Origin: an uncultured Bilophila sp.
GTDB lineage: Bacteria > Desulfobacterota > Desulfovibrionia > Desulfovibrionales > Desulfovibrionaceae
Length of the DNA stretch: 64,000 nt
Direction of reading: 5' to 3'
Assembly: GCA_902373525.1 (NCBI GenBank)
Contig: CABKMN010000001.1
Location: 124,001-188,000 of the forward strand
Shown here: piece by piece, positions 24,569-33,968 of the stretch
Numbering within the stretch: position 1 is the stretch's first letter
Layout of the letters: each line of letters starts with the position of its first letter
Notes under the pieces: model-generated
What the model was told of the DNA's origin: nothing
The model's input: only the letters and a program-made list of their open reading frames with translations
The model's database searches: none
Program-made: the position numbers and the translations under genes

Positions 24569-25135
24569 TTATGCTCCGAGCTCAAGGTTGATTGTGCGTA
24601 TGGCCAGCGCCGCGGTGTTCTGCGCGGCGTCTGCCTGTGCGGCCAGAAGGCGATTTTCTACAGTGCCGAGTTCCCGTTTCGTCACATAGGCTGAGTCGTC
24701 GATGACCAGCGTCACCGTCGCTTCGCTGGTGGTGATGATGGGGACGGACAACGTGTGCTCCGTTGCCTGTCCCTCACGAGAAAGCGTTTTGTGGTACGGG
24801 GCATGGTTGCCGTAAGCGAACAGCACCGGGCCGTCGTCCGTCGTGGCATAGAGCCCGATCTCGCGTATCCACCACCCGCCGACGTCGGCGGGAAAGGTTG
24901 TGGTCGCATACAGAATGCACGGGTTGTCCGGGTCCGGGGTGAGCGTATCGAGCCGTCGCCGGTGCTGCTCTGAAACGAGCGCCGTCACCGATGATGCGGG
25001 ATCGGGCACCGTGCCCCCGCCGTCACCCACGGCGATGTGCGTCAGGCGTACCGCAACCCCGCTGATTTTCGCCTGTGCCTCCAGCGCTGCGCCCGCGTCG
25101 GTAACGACGCAGCGGTAAACGGGTTTGTCAGCCAT
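24569..25135 (-). CDS. Tail collar fibre N-terminal-like protein (gpH-like, DUF3751)
   Basis: A 188-residue protein matching the N-terminal attachment domain of P2 gpH-type fibres (LTHIAVGDGGG, then GGWWIREIGLYA). Here the domain stands alone and the shafts are on separate genes downstream, so it is probably the adaptor that links fibres to the baseplate. Confidence 0.8.
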   Translation of the reverse strand: MADKPVYRCVVTDAGAALEAQAKISGVAVRLTHIAVGDGGGTVPDPASSVTALVSEQHRRRLDTLTPDPDNPCILYATTTFPADVGGWWIREIGLYATTDDGPVLFAYGNHAPYHKTLSREGQATEHTLSVPIITTSEATVTLVIDDSAYVTKRELGTVENRLLAAQADAAQNTAALAIRTINLELGA

Positions 25136-25144
25136 AATGGTCTC

Positions 25145-26041
25145 CTATTCCGCCGCGATGCGGCTTCGTGTCCTCGCAATGCAGGCCAGTACCGGGACAT
25201 CCGATACGGCTGAAGGACGGGTTTCTTCATGATAGATGCCGATGCCCCCCCGTGTCCGCTCACGGACGACTGCGGCAATCCCCACAGGCAATGGAAGAGC
25301 GGGCGGCGCATCGGGCAGGGAAAGGGCAAGAACGGACAGGCTGCGCCCTGAGACGGCAAGGCCGATGTTCAGCTTCGCACGGGACGGGGACGGGGTGTCC
25401 ATGTAGCTATATACGCGGGCATGGGTGCGGGTTATGTCCGCTGCGCCGTACGACAGGGGCAGCTCGATGCGGGTTGACGTTTCGAGGACTTCGAGCCACG
25501 AACGCACGTTTTTCTCGTTGGCCACGATGCGGGAGACATTGGCCAGCATGTCGTCGGACAGGCCGGAACCCGTCACGTCCAGTTCCAGCGTGAATGAGTA
25601 CGGCTCGCCGTCCGTCTCGAACCACTCGCGCACGGTAACGGGCATCCGCAACGCAATCTCGAGAGCGCGGCGCACGGCCCACGGCGTCCCACGGCGGCGG
25701 TGCAGCAACAGCGAGTTCCGCACCATCTCGCGCTTGACGTCCGGCCCGGCTGCGTACTCATAGCCGTCGACATGGAGCTGCCACGCGAGGCTGTCGATGA
25801 CGTCCTCCGGCAGCGGGGAAAGCCCGCCGGAAAGCTCCGCCAGCCTCGCCAGCGGCGCAAGCATCCCTTCCCTGCCAACAAGCCCGAGCCGGGCGAAGAG
25901 CAACAGGCTGGGGATGGCGCCCACCGAGGCGTCCAGCGCCGGATCGAGGGCTTCCGAAGCCGCTCTGATGGTTGGATCGCCCGCTATGGAATCGGGAAGC
26001 AATTCGACGAACGGCGTGGAACCGAGGCGACGGGAAGCCAT
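25145..26041 (-). CDS. I: Phage tail protein I (baseplate wedge)
   Basis: A 298-residue gpI-type baseplate protein. The region SLAWQLHVDGYEYAAGPD and the following RREMVRNS-type helix are characteristic. It lies directly after gene J with a one-base overlap, as in P2. Confidence 0.85.
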   Translation of the reverse strand: MASRRLGSTPFVELLPDSIAGDPTIRAASEALDPALDASVGAIPSLLLFARLGLVGREGMLAPLARLAELSGGLSPLPEDVIDSLAWQLHVDGYEYAAGPDVKREMVRNSLLLHRRRGTPWAVRRALEIALRMPVTVREWFETDGEPYSFTLELDVTGSGLSDDMLANVSRIVANEKNVRSWLEVLETSTRIELPLSYGAADITRTHARVYSYMDTPSPSRAKLNIGLAVSGRSLSVLALSLPDAPPALPLPVGIAAVVRERTRGGIGIYHEETRPSAVSDVPVLACIARTRSRIAAE

Positions 26042-27171
26042 CAGTCGTCCTCCACGCCGCCGAAGCGCATCTCCACGGCGGTTTCCCGGGCGATCTGGAT
26101 CGGAGACAGCGCAGCGAACGCGGGGCGTTCCAGCTCCACGCGCTTGGCCCCGGCCCGCTCAATCAGGCTCACCAGACGCGTGGGGTTGATGTCACGCCCC
26201 GGCTGCGAGCGCTGCCACAGCCGATACGCCTCCACAGCCTGGGCGACGGCTCTGGCGACGCCCGACGTCAGCGTCGCGTTGGAACGCCCGAGGAACCATT
26301 TCCCCCGGATGGCATACTCCACGGCGTCGGGCGCGCCCACGCGCACCTCGTCGGTCAGCGGGCGCACCGTCTCCCCGGACAAATCCTGTTTGACCAGTGC
26401 GATCATGGCTTCGTCCGGCAGTTCTCCGCCCGTCAGGACGAAACGTACATCCACCACGCCCGGCGTCGGGCTGTGCACGGTTACGGCAAGGATTTCCTGG
26501 CTGACCGCCAGCGTCCGCGCCCGGTACGCCCCTTCGGAGCCCGCGTTGGTGTAGGTTTCCGGGGCCATGCGGATGCGCTCCCGCAGCCGCTCGTCGCCCT
26601 CAATGTCAGCCCCGGAGAGCGTGAGCGTCATATTCCTGACCTCGGCAATGTAGGGGAGCGGGTCGACGAGCGCGGCGATCTGGCCCGGCAGCAGCCCGTT
26701 GCTCTCGGCTCCAGCCGTCGCCGCCGTCACGGGCACGTCCACGAACGTCTCCCCGACAGCGATGGCAGCGGGGGCGGACGTGGCGAACAGCGGCTTCCCG
26801 GACTGCGTGGTCACCCTGGTTCCCTGCGGCACGGGCACCTCGAAGCCCAGCGGCGAGGCCAGCGAGAACCGTACCATGCACCGCGCCGGCTGCGCGGGGA
26901 TGCGGTACACGCCCATGAGCGCGCCGAGATGGTCGAGATGGCCGCCCCGCGCGTAGGCAAGGAGGTTCTGCTTCCCGGCAAGGTCGATCAGGCCGTTCTG
27001 GACGGAAATGACGTAAGCCAGCGACTCCAGAAACAGGCGCACGGGATCGCCCGGCTGGAGCGTCGCCTTGGCGATGGCCTCATACGCCGTGATGATCGCC
27101 GTCTCCGTCTCCCCGGCGCTCTGCGGCGCGAATGAGACTGAGGGCAGGCCCGACAGATCAGCGAAAGTCAT
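26041..27171 (-). CDS. J: Baseplate assembly protein J
   Basis: A 376-residue gpJ (baseplate_J) protein. The family pattern GGHLDHLGALMGVYR, then SPLGFEVPVPQGTRV, and ATAGAESNGLLPGQI is clear. It forms the wedge with gpI and gpW. Confidence 0.9.
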   Translation of the reverse strand: MTFADLSGLPSVSFAPQSAGETETAIITAYEAIAKATLQPGDPVRLFLESLAYVISVQNGLIDLAGKQNLLAYARGGHLDHLGALMGVYRIPAQPARCMVRFSLASPLGFEVPVPQGTRVTTQSGKPLFATSAPAAIAVGETFVDVPVTAATAGAESNGLLPGQIAALVDPLPYIAEVRNMTLTLSGADIEGDERLRERIRMAPETYTNAGSEGAYRARTLAVSQEILAVTVHSPTPGVVDVRFVLTGGELPDEAMIALVKQDLSGETVRPLTDEVRVGAPDAVEYAIRGKWFLGRSNATLTSGVARAVAQAVEAYRLWQRSQPGRDINPTRLVSLIERAGAKRVELERPAFAALSPIQIARETAVEMRFGGVEDD

Positions 27172-27502
27172 TCAGGTACTCCTTGCGGATTGCGACCGTG
27201 ACCACGGGAACCAGCTTCCCGTCAGCCGCGCCGGGCGCGTCCGCCTTGAAGGTCACGCTCTTGACCCTGATGCGCGGGACGCACCGCTCAAGGCCGCGCC
27301 CTATCTCGGCAACAAGCAGGGGGCGGGCCTCCGGCAACGGCAGGTCGATCAGCTCCCACGACAGGCCGAAATCCCGGTCCAGCGGCACGGACCCCTTCCG
27401 GGTGGCGAGGGCCGTGCGGATTTCCTGCGCCAGCCCGCGCAGGCCCGTCGCGCCGATCTCCACGGCACCGGGCACGCTCATGTCCACGGTCAGTTCCATC
27501 AA
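27158..27502 (-). CDS. W: Baseplate protein W (gp25-like)
   Basis: A 114-residue gpW/gp25 family protein (VPLDRDFGLSWELIDLPLP). T4 gp25 relatives start sheath polymerisation. It overlaps gene J by 14 bases and the gpU-like gene by four. Confidence 0.9.
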   Translation of the reverse strand: MMELTVDMSVPGAVEIGATGLRGLAQEIRTALATRKGSVPLDRDFGLSWELIDLPLPEARPLLVAEIGRGLERCVPRIRVKSVTFKADAPGAADGKLVPVVTVAIRKEYLNDFR

Positions 27503-27891
27503 TTGTACTCCGTGAGGTTCAGGGACACCTCGGCGCTCATGGTCACGCCGTTGTGGAAAATCCGGTGCTGCACCTCAACGCTTTTGAGGATGTACAGCCC
27601 GTAGTAGGTCAGGCCGAGGACGAGCGGCACTTCCTCGCCCAGCACCGCCAGCTCGCGCAGGGCGTCGATCCGCATGTCCACGGTGAGCGCCAGCGGCGTC
27701 AGCGGGACAATCTGGACGGTCAGAGTGAGGCCGTCCAGATTGCGGCCCGTGTGCTGCACTTTCGGGAGCCCGGACACGCACTTGTGCTCCGCGAACTGAA
27801 TCTCGCGCTGTTGCTTGAGGTCGCGGAACGTCGCCACTTCCATGTCGCTCACGGTGAAAAAGAACGTGCCGAGGACGCCTTGGTACATCAT
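27499..27891 (-). CDS. U: Phage tail protein U (gpU-like)
   Basis: A 130-residue gpU-family protein (MYQGVLGTFFFTVSDMEV, LDGLTLTVQIVPL). gpU binds the tail tip/late tail assembly in P2. Unlike P2, the gene lies between V and W rather than before D. Confidence 0.75.
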   Translation of the reverse strand: MMYQGVLGTFFFTVSDMEVATFRDLKQQREIQFAEHKCVSGLPKVQHTGRNLDGLTLTVQIVPLTPLALTVDMRIDALRELAVLGEEVPLVLGLTYYGLYILKSVEVQHRIFHNGVTMSAEVSLNLTEYN

Positions 27892-28550
27892 CGCGGCACC
27901 CCCGTTGCCCCGCCGTGGGGACAGTCATGGACATGACTGAGGAAGGAAATGCCGTTCACGGTCACATCGCCTTCGGTGACGGTTATGTTGCCCCGGTGCC
28001 GGATGTTCCCCTGCGTCGCGGCCTCCGTCCCCCCGCCTCCGGACCCGCCCATCGAGAGCGCGGGCGTGTTCAGGCCGATCTTCGCCGCCGAGGTCAGCTC
28101 CAGCGCGCCGCCAGCCGTCACCTTGCCGTTTCCTTGAAGCGTCACTTCAACATTTCCGGTCACGCTGGCCTCCACGTCGCCTCTGACCGAGGCCCTGAGT
28201 TTGTGCGCGGCGCGGTCGTACTCAAGCGTGGTGCCGTCGCTGAACGTCCGGTGGAACTTGTCGCCGCTCGCTACGGGCGGGGTCTGCGCGCCGTACATGG
28301 AGCCGAGCACGAAGCCCTCCTCCAGCCCGTTGCCGAGGAACAGGCAGAGCACCTGATCCCCCACGTCCGGCAGGTCGAAGGCCATGTCCGCGCTGGCGCG
28401 GGGCACCAGCACGGGGAGCCACCCGGAGACGAGCTTCGCGGTCACGGTGTCGCGGAACTCCACCCGGACGCGGTGCTTTTCCGGCTGGCGAGCCGTCACG
28501 AAACCCACGCGAGCAAGCTGCGAAATGAGGTCGGGAAGAATCCGTTCCAT
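27888..28550 (-). CDS. V: Baseplate spike protein V
   Basis: A 220-residue gpV-type spike. The N-terminal OB domain (RVRVEFRDTVTAKLVSGWLP) is followed by a beta-helical needle and a C-terminal HVHDCPHGG motif that binds a metal at the membrane-piercing tip. Confidence 0.85.
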   Translation of the reverse strand: MERILPDLISQLARVGFVTARQPEKHRVRVEFRDTVTAKLVSGWLPVLVPRASADMAFDLPDVGDQVLCLFLGNGLEEGFVLGSMYGAQTPPVASGDKFHRTFSDGTTLEYDRAAHKLRASVRGDVEASVTGNVEVTLQGNGKVTAGGALELTSAAKIGLNTPALSMGGSGGGGTEAATQGNIRHRGNITVTEGDVTVNGISFLSHVHDCPHGGATGVPR

Positions 28551-29587
28551 CAGTACTCCAATGCCTTTTCCAGTTCGAGGCTGGTCGTATAGCCGCCGTC
28601 AGCCGAAAACGTGTGCGTCGCCTGAGCGATCACGTACTTCGAGTCGAAGCGGCCCCATCCCTGAATGTCCAGCACGGTGCCCGCCCGGAACCGGGTATCG
28701 CCCATGCCGGACAGGGAGCCGGTCTGCTCCTTGCGGTTCTTGTCGCGCAGTTCCGCCTTCGCCATGCGTTCGGCCTGCGCCTGATTCTCGATCCGCTTGT
28801 TGATGTAGAGCACGCGCCCGGTCGTGGGCGGGATGTTCGGCTCGTACTGCGTCTCTATCGTCTCGGAATCCGTCGCTTTCGTGTAGCCGACCACGCATTG
28901 CGTGTAGATGCCCTCGGTCGTCCGCTTGGCCCGGAAGGACTGGAAGTCCAGCCCCTCGCCTGGTTCGGCCTCCGTCGCCCTCCTGACGGCGATGGGCTCC
29001 AGCCGGTCGGCGGTCTGGCCCGCGTACACGACCACGCGGTCGCTTTTCACCGCCAGCCGGAGGCCCTGCTCCTTGGTGATGCGCTGCATGAACTCAAGAT
29101 CGCTCTCCTGCCGCTGCTCCACCCGCTCGTAGACCAGCTCCGGCCCCCGGTAGAGCGTGTCCAGCCCGGCGGCTCCGGCGATGTCCGAAATGACCGTGGT
29201 GATCGGCGTCTTCTCCCACGAGCGGGTCTTCTTCTGAAGCATGAGCGAGGACTTCACGGCGGCGGGCACGGCCTTGACGGTCACGGTGTCGCCTCCCTCC
29301 GCGCTCGATTCGAGCTCCATCTCGTCCACCTCGAACTTCCCGCAGGGCAGTTCCTCGACCGTGCCGATCTCGCGCCAGTTCTCGGTCTGGATGCTCGCCT
29401 CGATGATGTCCCCCGCTTGCGGAAGCCAGTCGCCCTGCCACAATCCCTCGCGGTCCTCCAGCACGATCTGAAGATCGTCCAGCTCCTCGTCGGCCTTGTC
29501 GGTGTACGTCAGGCTGACGAGGTGCGGCATGAGGTCGAGGGTCACGTCATGGCCCTTGATGCTGATGGTCACTGCCGCGCGGCGCAT
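28550..29587 (-). CDS. D: Late control protein D (tail hub)
   Basis: A 345-residue gpD-family hub protein (RQESDLEFMQRITKEQGL, AERMAKAELRDKNRKEQ). The start is the ATG at 29587, which overlaps the gpX stop (ATGA) and has GGGAG eight bases upstream; the frame extends five codons further. Confidence 0.85.
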   Translation of the reverse strand: MRRAAVTISIKGHDVTLDLMPHLVSLTYTDKADEELDDLQIVLEDREGLWQGDWLPQAGDIIEASIQTENWREIGTVEELPCGKFEVDEMELESSAEGGDTVTVKAVPAAVKSSLMLQKKTRSWEKTPITTVISDIAGAAGLDTLYRGPELVYERVEQRQESDLEFMQRITKEQGLRLAVKSDRVVVYAGQTADRLEPIAVRRATEAEPGEGLDFQSFRAKRTTEGIYTQCVVGYTKATDSETIETQYEPNIPPTTGRVLYINKRIENQAQAERMAKAELRDKNRKEQTGSLSGMGDTRFRAGTVLDIQGWGRFDSKYVIAQATHTFSADGGYTTSLELEKALEY

Positions 29588-29793
29588 CACATGCGCTCCC
29601 ACGGGGGCAGGGAGGACACCTTCACGGACGGCGCGTCGGGCATGGCCACGCGCACGTCGCCGCCGAAAATCAGGGCGTCCATCTCGTCCACGTTCTCAGG
29701 CAACAGGACATCGAGCCGCAGTTCATCGCCGTAGCCGTCCTTCGCAAGCTGATCCCACGCCTGCCCCTGCCGCGTCGTCTTCTCACTGGGCAT
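29587..29793 (-). CDS. X: Tail protein X (gpX-like)
   Basis: A 68-residue small tail protein (RQGQAWDQLAKDGYGDE, LIFGGDVRVAMP). The length and pattern match P2 gpX. It overlaps the tape measure stop by 11 bases and couples to gene D by ATGA. Confidence 0.8.
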   Translation of the reverse strand: MPSEKTTRQGQAWDQLAKDGYGDELRLDVLLPENVDEMDALIFGGDVRVAMPDAPSVKVSSLPPWERM

Positions 29794-32700
29794 GTGCCGT
29801 CCTCGCCTTGTCCGAGCGCATCTTGTCGAGCGCGCGCCGGACGAGCTTTTCAAACTCGGGCTCAAGACGCCGGAGTTCCTTTTTGAGCGTGGGGAGATTC
29901 CCCGCGTCCGCAATGTTGAAATGCTGCACGATCTGGATGTCCCCCGAAGCCTCCGGCTGGCGCTGCGTGGGTGCCTTTTTGTTACGCTCAAGCAACATCG
30001 GCGTCTGCGGAAGCACGGGCGGCAGGGTGTCGCGCTCCCGCACCGGAGGAAACGCGGGGGGCACGGCACTCCGCTCCAGCTTCGCGTTGATGGTCCGGGA
30101 CCACTGGTCCGGAGCCGCACTCAGGGCATTCTTCAAGACCGCGAACGGCGATCCGCTCCTGTCCTGCCGCTGGACGGGGTGGAAGATGGCGCGCGGGGCG
30201 GGCTGAGGGGACGATGAAGACGCCGGGATGTTGACGACAGCCGGGGGGATGTCCGGCTCGCTCACCTTCGAGAGCGAGGCGTCGAAGAGTTTGGGCAGGC
30301 GGTCGAAGGTCTTGTTCAGGCCGCCGACGAGGTTCTGCCCGGCTTTCGAGAACGCCACGGTTTCGGAGCCTCCGGACGACGAGGGCGCAAGCACGGAAGC
30401 CCCCACGGGCTTCGACGAAGGCTTGTCGCCCTTCGACGCCGCAGGGATGAAGACCGTGTGGAATGTGTTGCCGCTGTCCAGCGACACCACGGTGACGGGT
30501 CCGGGCCCCTTCTTCCCCTTCCTGCCCTTCTTTTTCTTGCCGTCCTCGTCGCCCCAACCGCTGAAATCCGGCGCAGGCAGGGAGCCGTCATCAAAGCCGC
30601 CGGGGGCGTCGCCCGTGGGCATCCCCGGAAGCGGCTTCGCCGTTTCCAGCGGTTTTGGGCCAGCGGGCTTGTCCGGAGCCTTGTCCTGTGGCTTGGGGCC
30701 TACGAAGTCGGGAGGAGACTCCAGCGGTTCCTTCCCCTTTTCGTTGCCCGTCCTGACCCATGCCGCTCCATCTTCCGCCGTGCTGTCTTCCCTGTTGCCG
30801 AAATTCATACTCAAGGCGTCCGCCGTATTGCGCTTGAACGTCTCCGATTCGGTCCATTTTTTCGCAATGGTATCGACAGCTTTAAAAACCCAATCAACGA
30901 TTCCCTTGATGAAATCCGCCGCCCACTTAAACTTTCCGCAAATCCAGTCCCACGCCTTGCTGAAATACGGTCCGACCACATCCCAATTTTCGATGAGCCA
31001 GTAGGCCGCCCCGCCGATAACCGCGATGGCAATCCCGACCGGACCGAAGGCGAACTTCAACGCGCCGAGGCCGACCTTGAGGAGCTTCGCAGCCCCCCTC
31101 AGCACATTGAGGCCACGGCCAGCCCACACGGAACCGATGGCGGTACCCTTTTGAATGCCGATGAGGCTCAACATGCCGGAACCAAGGCTTTTGACGGTAC
31201 CGACGGAACCTTTCCCTACGTCCGCCCACGACAGATGCGCCGCCCTGTTCCACAGCACCGCCAGCGTTCCCGCCCTTGTCGCTCCGGTATTGGCGATGGT
31301 CGCCCCGCGAAGCGCCAGCATCCCGCCCTTCACGGCGTTCATCGTCGTCGCCAACCCGTTGTAGGCGTAGCCGAAAACGATGCCGCCCACGGTCAGGGCC
31401 GCCAGCGCGCCCACACCGCCGAGCAGCGCCGTGGTGACGTTCGGGTATTTCTTGGCGAACTCGGTGATCACGCCGACGCCCTTGCTCATGGTCTTGAGGA
31501 AGGCGTTGTAGGCGGGCAAGGCGGCGTTGCCGACCGTGATGCCGAGGTTGCGCGTCTGCTGCGCGAGTTTGGCCTCCTCGGTGGCCGTGGTTTCCATCCG
31601 GCTCTTGTATTCGTCCAGAATCGAGCCATCCACGTTGCTGTTGGCGATCTTGAATGCCTGATCCAACAGGCCGAGATTTTCCAGCAAAGGCGCGATGGCG
31701 TCGATGCTTTCATCGCCAAACAGTTTCATGGAAACCGCGTTCTGCATTTCTCGGGGAACTCGCTTGAGCTGCTTCAAAAGCGTCATGATCGCGCCTTTGG
31801 CGTCGGTCTGCATCTGCTTCTGCATAGCTTTCGGATCGAGTCCAAGGCGGCTGAATATCTCCTTCTGGTCCTTGGTCATGGCATTGCCGAGCGACAAGAC
31901 CTTCGAGAAATTCTTCATGGCCGTCCCTGCAACATTGACGTCAGACCCCGACGCCTTGAACGCCATGCCGAGTGCCGCGATGTCCTGCAATGCCAGCCCG
32001 GACCCCTTCATAAGCGGCCCCATGCGGGTGAAAATCCGGTCGAGCTCGCCCGCTTCGCCCTTCATTTCGTTGGACAGGGCGTTGATCACGTCCGCGGTAT
32101 GCCGAGCCTCTTGGTTCGTCATGCCCATGCTCGACCGCCACGTTGCCAACGAGCCGCCCGCCTGCTCCGCGCTCACGCCCCACGCCACGCTCATCTGAAT
32201 GGCCTGCTCGGTGTTCGAGCGCATCTCCTCGCGGGTCTTGCCGAGCCCGGCCTGCGCGCCCGCGGTCATGATCGTCACCACGTCCTCGAACGACTTGCCC
32301 GTTTCCGAGGACATTTTCAGAGCGTCCTGATAGACCTGCCCGAGCAGCTCGTCGTCCGCGCCGTTCATGACCTTCTTGAGATCGGCGAACGTATCCTCGG
32401 CGCTGACTGCCAACCTCAGCGGAATGGCCGCCGTCGCCGCCTGTGCCGCGCCGCCGAGGAGCCGCCCGTTCAGGTCGGACCGCTGATCGCGCAGTTCGTT
32501 CTTCCGGGCAATGTTCGCACTGAGAGCGTCCCGGTGGCTCTTTGCCCGGTTCATCGCCGCGTTCAGAGCGTCATAGTCGTGTCGGAGCTTGGTGACGGAA
32601 CCGGACACCTTCACGGCTTCGGCATTCTGCTCACGGAACGCCGCGTTGGACTGGTAGAGCCGCCCTTTGAGGGAAGCCACCTTTCGTTCCGCCCGCTCGA

Positions 32701-32980
32701 TCTGCGCGGCGAGCGTCCCGGTGATGTCGCCTGTCCTCTCGGCCTCGGCCCAATATCCGGCAAGTTGCCCCTTGGCTTCTTTGAGGCTCCCTACGAGCTT
32801 TTGGGTCTTTTCCCGCTGGGCGATCAAGGAGGCCCCGATCTTCCCGACCGGGGTGCCCTCCATCGCCCTGATGGACTGCGTTACCTTGGCGATCTGCCCG
32901 TTGGCGGAACGGAACGCGGAGCCGAAACTCCCGTCCAGATTCGCTCCAAGGCTGAAAGAAACCCCGAATTCACTCGCCAT
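29783..32980 (-). CDS. T: Tail tape measure protein
   Basis: A 1065-residue protein, the longest in the phage, which sets tail length. Residues 1-190 are coiled coil, about 190-430 is the TP901/T core (ETGKSFEDVVTIMTAGAQ, LGMAFKASGSDVNVAGTAM), then hydrophobic segments (about 500-560 and 630-680) that may cross the host membrane, and a Pro/Gly/Lys-rich C-terminal part with a coil. Confidence 0.9.
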   Translation of the reverse strand: MASEFGVSFSLGANLDGSFGSAFRSANGQIAKVTQSIRAMEGTPVGKIGASLIAQREKTQKLVGSLKEAKGQLAGYWAEAERTGDITGTLAAQIERAERKVASLKGRLYQSNAAFREQNAEAVKVSGSVTKLRHDYDALNAAMNRAKSHRDALSANIARKNELRDQRSDLNGRLLGGAAQAATAAIPLRLAVSAEDTFADLKKVMNGADDELLGQVYQDALKMSSETGKSFEDVVTIMTAGAQAGLGKTREEMRSNTEQAIQMSVAWGVSAEQAGGSLATWRSSMGMTNQEARHTADVINALSNEMKGEAGELDRIFTRMGPLMKGSGLALQDIAALGMAFKASGSDVNVAGTAMKNFSKVLSLGNAMTKDQKEIFSRLGLDPKAMQKQMQTDAKGAIMTLLKQLKRVPREMQNAVSMKLFGDESIDAIAPLLENLGLLDQAFKIANSNVDGSILDEYKSRMETTATEEAKLAQQTRNLGITVGNAALPAYNAFLKTMSKGVGVITEFAKKYPNVTTALLGGVGALAALTVGGIVFGYAYNGLATTMNAVKGGMLALRGATIANTGATRAGTLAVLWNRAAHLSWADVGKGSVGTVKSLGSGMLSLIGIQKGTAIGSVWAGRGLNVLRGAAKLLKVGLGALKFAFGPVGIAIAVIGGAAYWLIENWDVVGPYFSKAWDWICGKFKWAADFIKGIVDWVFKAVDTIAKKWTESETFKRNTADALSMNFGNREDSTAEDGAAWVRTGNEKGKEPLESPPDFVGPKPQDKAPDKPAGPKPLETAKPLPGMPTGDAPGGFDDGSLPAPDFSGWGDEDGKKKKGRKGKKGPGPVTVVSLDSGNTFHTVFIPAASKGDKPSSKPVGASVLAPSSSGGSETVAFSKAGQNLVGGLNKTFDRLPKLFDASLSKVSEPDIPPAVVNIPASSSSPQPAPRAIFHPVQRQDRSGSPFAVLKNALSAAPDQWSRTINAKLERSAVPPAFPPVRERDTLPPVLPQTPMLLERNKKAPTQRQPEASGDIQIVQHFNIADAGNLPTLKKELRRLEPEFEKLVRRALDKMRSDKARTAHAQ

Positions 32981-33083
32981 TGTCCATATCCCTCGCGGCG
33001 TCGGCGTAACCGACGAACGCTTCCGGTGTCAGATTGCGGATTTCCGCCCTGCTCCAGCCGCTGAACTTCGCCAGCGAGAGCAT
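32970..33083 (-). CDS. Tail assembly protein E' (37 residues; likely frameshift product)
   Basis: A short frame (MLSLAKFSGWSRAEIRNL, ending MDNGE) that overlaps the tape measure start by 11 bases and follows gene E in the -1 frame. In P2-like phages E+E' is made by a -1 ribosomal frameshift near the end of E. The composition (PEAFVGYADAARD) matches GpE' proteins. No classic slippery heptamer is obvious. Confidence 0.65.
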   Translation of the reverse strand: MLSLAKFSGWSRAEIRNLTPEAFVGYADAARDMDNGE

Positions 33084-33085
33084 CG

Positions 33086-33424
33086 CTAGGCGGAGGTCGT
33101 GGAGCCTTCCTCGGGCGTCGTAGCCGCCGCGTTTTCGGCGCTCTCCTCTTTCCGTTTCGTAGGGCGGAGGCTGTTGTGCGCCGCGCGGAGTTCCGCGATG
33201 TCGTCCTCGTCGAGCGTACGGAGCACGTCATACGGAACGCCCGACACGATGGACAACGTACACAGCTCCACGGTCACGGGGTTGGTCCCGCGATTGAGGG
33301 AGATGGCCATTTCCATCGCGTCCTCGTCGTCACCAAGCGTGGCCCGGCGCAGGGTGATGGTTTCAGTCTGCTTTCCCCGCACCACGATGGGCGCGCCCAG
33401 AACGGCTTGTGCTGTCTTTGCCAT
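33086..33424 (-). CDS. E: Tail assembly chaperone E
   Basis: A 112-residue protein between tube and tape measure genes, the position and length of P2 gpE (ETITLRRATLGDDEDAME). It chaperones tape measure assembly. The last residues (ATTPEEGSTTSA) are a low-complexity tail near the frameshift zone. Confidence 0.8.
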   Translation of the reverse strand: MAKTAQAVLGAPIVVRGKQTETITLRRATLGDDEDAMEMAISLNRGTNPVTVELCTLSIVSGVPYDVLRTLDEDDIAELRAAHNSLRPTKRKEESAENAAATTPEEGSTTSA

Positions 33425-33433
33425 GATGTCTCC

Positions 33434-33958
33434 TTAGGCGTTGAGGCCCATCTGGACGCGGACGGCGGCCAGCAGGTCGGTGCCCTGCACCTTGTAGATG
33501 AAGTTGATCTTGTCGATGAGGAGCTGTTCCTCGCCGTCCAGCAGGACTTCGAGACGAGTCACTTCCAACTCAAGATCGTTGCCGTGCTTCTTGCCGATCT
33601 CCAGCGTGCCGAGGCTCATGTTTTTCGGACGTCCGAGGATGTTGAGCCGGAACGGGACCGAGTTGCGGATGCCGGTGGACTCGTCCACGATCTGCAACGC
33701 GCTGTAGCACTCGAACAACGGCTGGAGCGTCCAGTTCAGCGTGCTGAAAATGGCCTTGGTCGCGCTCGTGAAGGTCATCTTGCAGGTCATGGACTGCGTA
33801 AGCCCGATGGTCGGGGACTCGATCTCGCCGGACAGCCCGGACCCGTTGAGGGTTTCGGTCATATGCTGGATTTGCGGCATCTCGATCTGGGCCGTGCCCA
33901 GAAGGTCTTTCCCCTGCCAGTACACGCGGTAGGCGATGTTTTGTTCGGGACGATGCAT
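33434..33958 (-). CDS. FII: Major tail tube protein (FII)
   Basis: A 174-residue contractile tail tube protein (MPQIQHMTETLNGSGLSGE, SMTCKMTFTS). It forms the inner tube inside the sheath. Confidence 0.9.
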   Translation of the reverse strand: MHRPEQNIAYRVYWQGKDLLGTAQIEMPQIQHMTETLNGSGLSGEIESPTIGLTQSMTCKMTFTSATKAIFSTLNWTLQPLFECYSALQIVDESTGIRNSVPFRLNILGRPKNMSLGTLEIGKKHGNDLELEVTRLEVLLDGEEQLLIDKINFIYKVQGTDLLAAVRVQMGLNA

Positions 33959-33968
33959 GGTTTCCCCG

